Origin: UBA1756 sp045132235
GTDB taxonomy: Bacteria; Bacteroidota; Bacteroidia; Bacteroidales; WCHB1-69
Assembly (NCBI GenBank): GCA_045132235.1
Contig: JBGURX010000048.1
Location: forward strand, 1 to 64,000
Reading direction: 5' to 3'
DNA: 64,000 nucleotides
Below the pieces are notes generated by a model, which worked only from the letters and a program-made list of their open reading frames with translations, had not been told where the DNA came from and ran no database searches. Every line of letters begins with the position of its first letter. Position 1 is the first letter of the stretch. The translations under genes and the position numbers were made by a program. This document shows, piece after piece, positions 58,003 to 64,000 of this stretch.

Positions 58003-58036
58003 TAATTTTGGTGCTTTTTTCAAAGTTACAAAGATA
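58003..58036. promoter_or_regulatory. Divergent promoter region of amidase and lptD
   Basis: For lptD, TAATTTTG at 58003-58010 has a TTG 22 bp upstream (57978-57980), slightly long. For the amidase, the minus strand holds two adjacent TAnnTTTG matches: TATCTTTG (58029-58036) and TAACTTTG (58021-58028). No standard -33 is seen for these. The 80-bp region is too short for separate regulatory sites, so the two genes probably share control. Confidence 0.45.
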
Positions 58037-58065
58037 TTATAAAAAGATAACCTGCATAATCACTG

Positions 58066-60783
58066 ATGTCAATAATAATCAACGGGCGATTGTTACTTAT
58101 ATTGCGGTATTTTATCGCAATGATTATCAGTGTATTACCTTTAATTTTACCTGCACAAAACGTCATTGAAAACCCACCTGACACCCTATTGTCTCCTGAA
58201 ATAGAGGCCGATAGTGTGGCACTTGCGGCGCTTCCCGATTCGTTGGTTTTGCGCGATACAACCGTCCATTCTGACACCGTTTACAAAAAAATCTCCCGCG
58301 ATGCCATCGAAAAAAGAGTCACTTACGAAGCGCAGGACTCCATTGTGGTGGATTTGAAAAACCGCTTCACCTACCTGTTTGGCAATGCGGTGGTGTATTA
58401 CGACGACCTCGAGCTGCGGGCCGATTACATCCAGATCGGCTTTGAGAATCAGGAACTGTATGCCACGGGCATCGCCGATTCAACAGGAATTGTGCACGGA
58501 CAGCCCACTTTCAAGCAGGGGGAAACCTTTTTCAAAGCACAGGAAATCAAGTATAATTTCCAGACCACGAAAGGTATCATCAGCCATGTCATCACAGTGG
58601 AGGGAGAGGGGTATATTCATGGGGAAAAGGTGAAAAAGTTGGACGATAACACCTCCTTCATCCGAAGGGGCAAGTACACCACCTGCGAACTTGACCACCC
58701 GCACTTTGAGATTGCCTTCACCAAGGCGAAAGTCATCCCGGATGACAAGATTGTGACGGGCCCTGCCTATCTGAGTTTCGGCGGCATCCCCACCCCCATC
58801 GCCATCCCCTTCGGCTACTTCCCCATCCAAAAGGGCCGCCGTTCCGGCGTTATCATGCCCACCATCGGCAACACCACCAACCGAGGCTTTTACCTTGAAA
58901 ATTTAGGTTACTATTTCGGTATCAGCGACAACATCGACCTGATACTGGCCGGCGACATCTACACCAACGGCAGCTGGGCGGTGAAATTGCGTTCCAACTA
59001 CGTGGTGCGATACAAGTGCGCCGGCAATATCAACCTGAGCTTTGCCCAGAATTTCTTTGGAGAAAAGATCAACAATACCCGCTACAACACCAACGACTTC
59101 AAAATCCACTGGGAGCACAAACAGGATGCCAAGTCGCACCCCACCACGCGCTTTTCCGCCCATGTGGATATTGTGAGCAGCACCTTCAACAAGTACAACC
59201 CTTCCAGTGTCAACGACTATCTTTCCAACCAATACACCTCAAAACTCAATCTCTCCACCAGCGCCAAAGGCGTATTCTTTGTCGATATGACCGCCTCCTA
59301 CACCCAAAACACCAAGACCGGCCAGGTGAACTTCGCCCTGCCCGATGTGAGCATGTCGGTCAACCAGTTCTATCCTTTCCGCAAGAAAAACAAGTCGAAA
59401 CTGAAATGGTACGACAACATCTCCATGAAATGGACCTCGCAGCTCACCAACCAGCTCGCCACACAGGACTCGTTGATCCTGAGGCCTGAAACGTGGCAGC
59501 AGCTGCAGTTCGGGATGCGCCACTCCATTCCCATCACCATCCCCATCAAAATCGCGAAGCTCATCAACTGGAACACCACCGTCAACCTCACCGAGAAATG
59601 GTACCTGCAACGCGAGCGGCAGCAGTTCGACTCCATCGTGCAGGAGGACGTCTCCTCCTACTATGTCAACCGCATCATGGAGCGCAACTTCTACGCGCTG
59701 CACGACATCAGCGTGTCCACCTCCATCACCACGAAAATCTACTTCCTGTACCAGTCGAAAAAAGAGAAAGGCCCCGCGCTGAGACATGTGATGTCGCCCG
59801 TGCTGAGCTTCACCTACTCCCCTAACCTGAGCGGCAACACCTACGGAGAGTACTTCAACCCGCTGACTGGTGAAATGGTTCCCTACTCCTATTTTGCCAA
59901 CTCCATCTTCGGCGGTGTGGGCACCCGCACCTCGGCCATCGCACGGCTCAACATTGCCAACAATGTGGAGATGAAGGTGCGTTCGCGCAAGGACACCATC
60001 ACCGGCATGAAAAAGATCGTGCTGCTCGACAACCTGACGGTGGGCTGCTACTACGACTTCGCCGCTGACTCGCTTAGATGGTCGCCGCTCACGATATCTG
60101 GGCGCACCACCCTTTTCAAACAGCTTTACATCACCTTCAATGTGGCCTTCGACCCGTACTGCTACAACGAACAGGGCGTCCGCATCAACCGCACCGAATG
60201 GAAAGAAAACCACCGGCTGATGCGATTCTCCAACTCCGATCTCAGCGTGAGCCTGAACTGGACCCTCAACAATGACTATTTCAAAGGAAGAAAGGAGAAA
60301 AAACAGAAAGAACAGGAACAACAGGAGCAGGATCTTTTCACCGAAAACACGTTGGGAATGCCCTCCAAACGTCCCGACTTCAGCAATCCATGGTCGCTGA
60401 CCCTCAGCTACACCTTCGCCTACACCGTGAAAGACAATCCGTACTACTACATGACGCCGACCTTCTATTCACTCTACAACATCTCAGAAGAAAACGCGCT
60501 GAAAGCCCATACCGGCAAGATTGTGCAGACGTTGAACATCAGCGGTGAATTCAACATCACCAAAAAATGGAAGATCGGCTTCACCACCGGCTACGACTTC
60601 CAGCAGAAAGACTTCTCCTACACCTCCATCGACATCTACCGCGACCTCCACTGCTGGGAGATGCGATTCAACTGGATTCCCTTTGGCTACCGGCGCGGCT
60701 TCAGCTTCACCATCAACGTGAAAGCCTCGGTACTGCAGGACCTCAAGTGGAACAAGAAAAAAGATTTCCGAGAAAATTTATAA
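58066..60783 (+). CDS. lptD: LPS-assembly outer-membrane protein LptD
   Basis: The 905-residue outer-membrane barrel inserts lipopolysaccharide into the outer leaflet. The signal peptide is RYFIAMIISVLPLILPAQ. An OstA/LptA-like beta-jellyroll follows (about 80-230: GNAVVYYDDLELRADYIQIGFENQELYATGI, TFKAQEIKYNFQTTKGII), then a long barrel. It starts with PAYLSFGGIPTPIAIPFGYFPIQKGRRSG, the conserved entry motif, and ends FGYRRGFSFTINVKASVLQDLKW. The cysteine pattern differs from E. coli LptD; only a few cysteines (YTTCELDH, RYKCAGN) are present, so the E. coli disulfide relay does not apply. A Gln/Glu/Lys-rich loop (KGRKEKKQKEQEQQEQD) is near 740. The ECF sigma gene follows after 51 bp. Confidence 0.92.
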   Translation: MSIIINGRLLLILRYFIAMIISVLPLILPAQNVIENPPDTLLSPEIEADSVALAALPDSLVLRDTTVHSDTVYKKISRDAIEKRVTYEAQDSIVVDLKNRFTYLFGNAVVYYDDLELRADYIQIGFENQELYATGIADSTGIVHGQPTFKQGETFFKAQEIKYNFQTTKGIISHVITVEGEGYIHGEKVKKLDDNTSFIRRGKYTTCELDHPHFEIAFTKAKVIPDDKIVTGPAYLSFGGIPTPIAIPFGYFPIQKGRRSGVIMPTIGNTTNRGFYLENLGYYFGISDNIDLILAGDIYTNGSWAVKLRSNYVVRYKCAGNINLSFAQNFFGEKINNTRYNTNDFKIHWEHKQDAKSHPTTRFSAHVDIVSSTFNKYNPSSVNDYLSNQYTSKLNLSTSAKGVFFVDMTASYTQNTKTGQVNFALPDVSMSVNQFYPFRKKNKSKLKWYDNISMKWTSQLTNQLATQDSLILRPETWQQLQFGMRHSIPITIPIKIAKLINWNTTVNLTEKWYLQRERQQFDSIVQEDVSSYYVNRIMERNFYALHDISVSTSITTKIYFLYQSKKEKGPALRHVMSPVLSFTYSPNLSGNTYGEYFNPLTGEMVPYSYFANSIFGGVGTRTSAIARLNIANNVEMKVRSRKDTITGMKKIVLLDNLTVGCYYDFAADSLRWSPLTISGRTTLFKQLYITFNVAFDPYCYNEQGVRINRTEWKENHRLMRFSNSDLSVSLNWTLNNDYFKGRKEKKQKEQEQQEQDLFTENTLGMPSKRPDFSNPWSLTLSYTFAYTVKDNPYYYMTPTFYSLYNISEENALKAHTGKIVQTLNISGEFNITKKWKIGFTTGYDFQQKDFSYTSIDIYRDLHCWEMRFNWIPFGYRRGFSFTINVKASVLQDLKWNKKKDFRENL

Positions 60784-60834
60784 AAAAATCACTTCTACCA
60801 CCCAAGACTTTTCAACCCACTTACGTTTTAAACC

Positions 60835-61395
60835 ATGTCGAAACACTCCACAGAAGACCAGCTCAAAGCAGTGATTGCTGAGTGCAAGGCCGGAAAACGG
60901 AAGGCGCAGCACCAGTTTTTCAAACTGTTTTACGGCACGGCGATGGCCATCTGCATGAGATACGCCAAAGACCGGGAAGAGGCGGAGGATATGCTGAACG
61001 AGGGATTCCTGAAGGTCTTCACACAGTTGGAAAAATACGAGGAAAGCGGGTCTTTCGACGCATGGTTCAAAAAAGTCATCATCAACACTGCCATCGACTA
61101 CCAACGGAAATACAAAACCCTCACTCCCACCACTCCCTTCGACGATCTGCCCGAAAGCTTCATCATCTCCACGACCGAAAACGAAGCCCTCTCCAAAATC
61201 AGCACCGACGAACTTCTCGCACTCATCCAACAACTGCCCCCCACTTCCCGAAGCGTGTTCAACCTGTACGTCTTCGAAGAGTACCCCCACGCTGAAATCG
61301 CCCAGATGCTCGACATGAAAGAGGGAACCTCACACTGGCATCTCAATTTTGCCCGCAATAAATTAAAACAACTCATCACCGAAAGAAACCACTGA
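60835..61395 (+). CDS. ECF-type RNA polymerase sigma factor
   Basis: The 186-residue protein has sigma region 2 (HQFFKLFYGTAMAICMRYAKDREEAEDMLNEGFLKVFTQL, with the -10 recognition helix) and region 4 (LLALIQQLPPTSRSVFNLYVFEEYPHAEIAQMLDMKEGTSHWHLNFARNKLKQLI, a helix-turn-helix). It should redirect RNA polymerase to an extracytoplasmic-stress regulon. It stands between lptD and a single-span membrane protein that begins 1 bp after its stop, the usual sigma/anti-sigma order. Envelope stress from LPS assembly is a natural hypothesis for its trigger. Confidence 0.93.
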   Translation: MSKHSTEDQLKAVIAECKAGKRKAQHQFFKLFYGTAMAICMRYAKDREEAEDMLNEGFLKVFTQLEKYEESGSFDAWFKKVIINTAIDYQRKYKTLTPTTPFDDLPESFIISTTENEALSKISTDELLALIQQLPPTSRSVFNLYVFEEYPHAEIAQMLDMKEGTSHWHLNFARNKLKQLITERNH

Positions 61396-61396
61396 A

Positions 61397-61918
61397 ATGT
61401 CTGATTTCGATCAACTTATCAAAGAAAAAATCAACTCCAAGGAGTACGCTTATTCTGCTAAAAATTGGCAGAGTTTCACCCAAAAAGCGGGCTGGCGGAG
61501 AGGATTTTCGCTGACGCACTGGCTGCTGACGGGTGCCGCGGTGGTGGTCGTGGCGGCAGGCGGTGGTCTGGCCTACTGGTTGTGGGCAGGCGGGAAGCAG
61601 CCGGTGGATGCACGCATGCAGGAGCAACCCGCCGTGGAGGAGGCGACAACGCCGGTGACGGAGATGGAGGCCAGCACAATGGAAATCTCAACGGAAACGA
61701 CAGAGCCCACGGATATTACAACAACACAGGCAGTTACAACGGAGCCGGCGGCAACCCACCGCAACACGCCCCCGAAAGCAACGCAGGAAGAGAGCAGTAT
61801 GCCCGCTGCCGACACGGTGGGAACGAGCCATACACCCGTTCAGAAACCCGCTCGCAGAGAGCGGATTACCCGCATTTTTGTCATCGACCCCGACACGATT
61901 CCGTCAAACGATTTTTAG
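61397..61918 (+). CDS. Putative anti-sigma factor, single-span membrane protein
   Basis: The 173-residue product has no strong family match that I can see. A short N-terminal cytoplasmic region (MSDFDQLIKEKINSKEYAYS) with the FxxLxxxKL-like helix of Bacteroidetes anti-sigma factors precedes one transmembrane span (HWLLTGAAVVVVAAGGGLAYWLW). A Thr/Glu/Pro-rich, low-complexity periplasmic tail follows, ending RITRIFVIDPDTIPSNDF. Position (1 bp after the ECF gene) is the main evidence for function. It lacks the zinc-binding HxxxCxxC motif of ZAS-type anti-sigma factors. Confidence 0.65.
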   Translation: MSDFDQLIKEKINSKEYAYSAKNWQSFTQKAGWRRGFSLTHWLLTGAAVVVVAAGGGLAYWLWAGGKQPVDARMQEQPAVEEATTPVTEMEASTMEISTETTEPTDITTTQAVTTEPAATHRNTPPKATQEESSMPAADTVGTSHTPVQKPARRERITRIFVIDPDTIPSNDF

Positions 61919-61943
61919 CCAACGCCGTTATTTAAAAAAGTTG

Positions 61944-61951
61944 TATTTTTG
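61944..61951 (+). promoter_or_regulatory. Candidate -7 element for the acyltransferase gene
   Basis: TATTTTTG matches TAnnTTTG, 23 bp before the ATG at 61974. The -33 element is not evident. Confidence 0.45.
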
Positions 61952-61973
61952 CAGCTGGAAATCTATCTATTGA

Positions 61974-63128
61974 ATGGCTGAAAAATTCGACTCTATCCGA
62001 CACTTCAACATGAGGGAATTGCCTGCTGCTGCGCACGAAATTCTCCACGACAAGACTGTGCAGCAAGTCATCCACGACTACAATTTCGGTATTCCATTGG
62101 AGAAACTGCAGCAAACGCAGTTCACTCATTTATACGACTTTCAGAAAGAGGTGCTGGGGCGTTTTCTGAAATACTACTCCGACCGAAGCACCACAGAAGT
62201 TTCGTACACCATTTTGGGAGACAACCATTTCGACGAGCCCCGTCTGTACATCGCCAATCACCGCGACATCATCATGGACTCGGCATATCTACAGCTTTAC
62301 TTTTTCGATCACAACCTCAACTCCACCAAGATTGCCATCGGCGACAACCTTGTGCCCGATCCGTTAACGCTGAAAATCGCCAAAGCCAACAAGATGTTCC
62401 TTGTCAAAAGAAGCTCCTCCCTGCGCGAGAAAATCCTCAACTCAAAAGAGCTGGCCGAATACATTCACTACAGCATGGTGGAGGAGAAAGAATCGGTATG
62501 GATTGCGCAAAGAAATGGCAGAACGAAGAACGGAATCGACCTTACCCAGCAGGGGCTTCTCAAGATGTTGACTTACTACGACGACAGCCGCGATGTGCTG
62601 GACATTCTGCAAGAAATGAACCTCACACCGCTCACCGTCTCGTACGAATACGAGCCGTGCGACAAACTGAAAGCCAGAGAGTTGGCACTTTCTGAGAATG
62701 AAAAATACGTGAAGAAGCCCGGCGAGGACTTCAACAGCATCTGCCAAGGTATTTTTGGTTTCAAGGGGAGAGTGAATCTGGTCATCGGGCAACCCGTCAA
62801 CGACGCCATTGCCAAAATTGACAGAAACCTTCGCAAAAACGACAAACTCACTGCCGTGGCACAGATCATTGACCAGCAAATCTACGCCAACTACCGCCTT
62901 TATCCCACCAACTACATCGCCTACGACACCGTTGAAAACTGCCATGATTTTGCAGAGCATTATACCGAAAAACAAAGAGAAGATTTCCTACAATATATTG
63001 ACAAACAGTCCATAACAGACGATGTGGATGCAGAGAAAATGAAAAACTACCTGCTGAACATCTATGCAAATCCCGTCAAAACCCATATTGGCGGAACCAT
63101 CATTCATTCTGAAGAAAACGATTGGTAA
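61974..63128 (+). CDS. Glycerolphosphate acyltransferase-family protein (PlsB/PlsC-like)
   Basis: The 384-residue protein belongs to the acyltransferase family that puts acyl chains on glycerol-3-phosphate or related acceptors. The histidine-aspartate block is in YIANHRDIIMDS (about 90-101). The second block is KMFLVKRSSSLREKI, and the third is SVWIAQRNGRTKNGIDLTQQGLL, where QRNGRTK replaces the FPEGTRS glycine/arginine motif. No signal peptide and no membrane span are evident, so it should be a peripheral cytoplasmic membrane enzyme in phospholipid or lipid A synthesis. Exact acceptor and acyl donor cannot be deduced. The next gene, a GT9 glycosyltransferase, starts 1 bp after its stop, which may point to envelope glycolipid synthesis. 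Confidence 0.82.
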   Translation: MAEKFDSIRHFNMRELPAAAHEILHDKTVQQVIHDYNFGIPLEKLQQTQFTHLYDFQKEVLGRFLKYYSDRSTTEVSYTILGDNHFDEPRLYIANHRDIIMDSAYLQLYFFDHNLNSTKIAIGDNLVPDPLTLKIAKANKMFLVKRSSSLREKILNSKELAEYIHYSMVEEKESVWIAQRNGRTKNGIDLTQQGLLKMLTYYDDSRDVLDILQEMNLTPLTVSYEYEPCDKLKARELALSENEKYVKKPGEDFNSICQGIFGFKGRVNLVIGQPVNDAIAKIDRNLRKNDKLTAVAQIIDQQIYANYRLYPTNYIAYDTVENCHDFAEHYTEKQREDFLQYIDKQSITDDVDAEKMKNYLLNIYANPVKTHIGGTIIHSEENDW

Positions 63129-63129
63129 T

Positions 63130-64000
63130 ATGAACGATCAACAGCCTCCGTCGGCGCAAAAAATTCTCGTCATACGCTTCAGTTCCATTGGAGACATTGT
63201 GCTCACAACACCGGTAGTTCGTGCCATAAAGCAGCAGATTCCCGGAGTTTCCGTGCACTTTTTAGTGAGAAAAGGCAATGAGATGCTGGTGCGCAACAAC
63301 CCGTATATCGACAAGGTTCATCTTTACGAAAAATGCGACTCTTCCTTATTGGAAACCCTTAGAAACGAGCATTTTGACTTCATCGTGGATCTTCAAAAGA
63401 ACCACCGTTCACGCAAAGTCGTGAAAAAATTGCATTGCCCCCACAGCTCATTTCCGAAATGTAACATCAAAAAGGCCATCTTTGTACGCACCAAGATCAA
63501 CTTCCTGCCCGGCGTGCACATTGTGGACCGTTATTTCCAGGCGGTGAAGGGCCTTGGCGTGACCAACGACGGCAAGGGATTGGACTTTTTCATTCCGGAA
63601 ACAGACCGCTTTGATGTACAGGATCTTCCCGCAGGGTTTGAAGACGGCTACATTGCGGTGGCCATCGGTGCCAAACATGCCACCAAAAGGATTCCCGTGC
63701 AGAAGATCATCGAAATCGGCAATCTTTTGTTCAAGCCCATGGTACTTTTAGGCGACAAGCAGGATCGGTTCACCGGCGATGAAATTGTACGCCAGATGAA
63801 CGGCAAAGCCCTGAATCTCTGCGGGGAATACAATATCAACACCTCCGCTTCCATCGTTGAGCAGAGCGACTGCGTGCTGACCGGCGACACGGGGCTGATG
63901 CACATTGCCGCTGCCCTGCACAAGCCCATCACCTCGCTATGGGGCAACACCGTGCCGGAATTGGGCATGTACCCCTACACGGCATCCGGAGCGCCCGAAT
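63130..64000 (+). CDS. GT9-family glycosyltransferase (heptosyltransferase-like), cut by window end
   Basis: An open frame begins at ATG 63130 and runs off the right edge after 290 codons without a stop. The N-terminus KILVIRFSSIGDIVLTTPVV is the signature of ADP-heptose:LPS heptosyltransferases. VDLQKNHRSRK, YIAVAIGAKHATKR (the nucleotide-binding P-loop-like strand) and VLTGDTGLMHIAAALHKPITSLWG follow in family order. The length to the edge covers most of a normal 340-residue GT9 enzyme; the last ~50 residues are missing. It probably adds a sugar to the LPS core from ADP-heptose or another nucleotide sugar. It is 1 bp after the acyltransferase and likely co-transcribed. Confidence 0.9.
   Translation, partial: MNDQQPPSAQKILVIRFSSIGDIVLTTPVVRAIKQQIPGVSVHFLVRKGNEMLVRNNPYIDKVHLYEKCDSSLLETLRNEHFDFIVDLQKNHRSRKVVKKLHCPHSSFPKCNIKKAIFVRTKINFLPGVHIVDRYFQAVKGLGVTNDGKGLDFFIPETDRFDVQDLPAGFEDGYIAVAIGAKHATKRIPVQKIIEIGNLLFKPMVLLGDKQDRFTGDEIVRQMNGKALNLCGEYNINTSASIVEQSDCVLTGDTGLMHIAAALHKPITSLWGNTVPELGMYPYTASGAPE

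Noticed and set aside
63130..64000. A frameshift or truncation in the last gene
   Set aside because: The frame is open to the window edge with family motifs in order; it is simply cut by the window.

Overview
The window comes from a Bacteroidetes (Bacteroidales-like) chromosome. Four things point there. Many start sites carry the TAnnTTTG -7 promoter element typical of this phylum, several with a TTG element 19-21 bp upstream. Three secreted proteins end in type IX secretion (T9SS) sorting domains. There is a FeoA-FeoB fusion and a thiamine TonB receptor behind a TPP riboswitch. The gene neighbourhoods (DksA-like gene with lspA; amidase divergent from lptD; exbB - membrane protein - exbD - exbD) are also familiar from the phylum. 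One tRNA gene is present; I see no rRNA, CRISPR array, phage or complete insertion sequence.

Layout. 1-5.4 kb: the 5' end of a carboxynorspermidine decarboxylase gene, a PLP aminotransferase, an Rpn-family PD-(D/E)XK nuclease gene and feoAB. 5.5-21.2 kb: one 15.7-kb gene for a 5234-residue surface protein built from six GLUG-type modules, a run of about 14 MBG/YDG-type domains, SprB-like segments and a C-terminal FISUMP domain. 21.5-25.1 kb: a second Rpn paralogue and the predicted thiamine receptor with its riboswitch. 25.1-40.7 kb: a surface/secretion block with a T9SS-sorted C10 cysteine protease, an SDR enzyme, a 3709-residue T9SS-sorted repeat protein (12 'CDSxV' repeats plus 31 InlB-B-like repeats) and a T9SS-sorted endonuclease I. 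40.8-64 kb: mostly housekeeping and envelope genes: folP, a C69 dipeptidase, a universal stress protein, pepT, dprA, a GAPDH-family gene, tRNA-Ser(GGA), the exbB/exbD operon, a nucleotide-sugar dehydrogenase, dsbD, a SPOR protein, dksA-like/lspA, amidase, lptD, an ECF sigma factor with a putative anti-sigma partner, an acyltransferase and a GT9 glycosyltransferase cut by the window end.

How the parts connect. The exbB/exbD operon would energise TonB receptors such as the thiamine receptor. LspA, LptD, DsbD, the amidase and the sigma/anti-sigma pair all serve envelope construction or maintenance. The T9SS-tagged protease, nuclease and giant repeat protein form a cluster of secreted functions, although no T9SS machinery gene lies in the window.

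The most unusual material is inside the two giant genes. The 3709-residue protein shows a higher-order period of five InlB-like repeats (types A-B-A-B-C, about 1.2 kb of DNA) with a regular cysteine pattern. Each giant also carries a single foreign beta-sandwich-like domain inserted into its repeat array. Start codons were moved inward where a promoter or signal peptide showed that a longer reading frame could not be the real gene.
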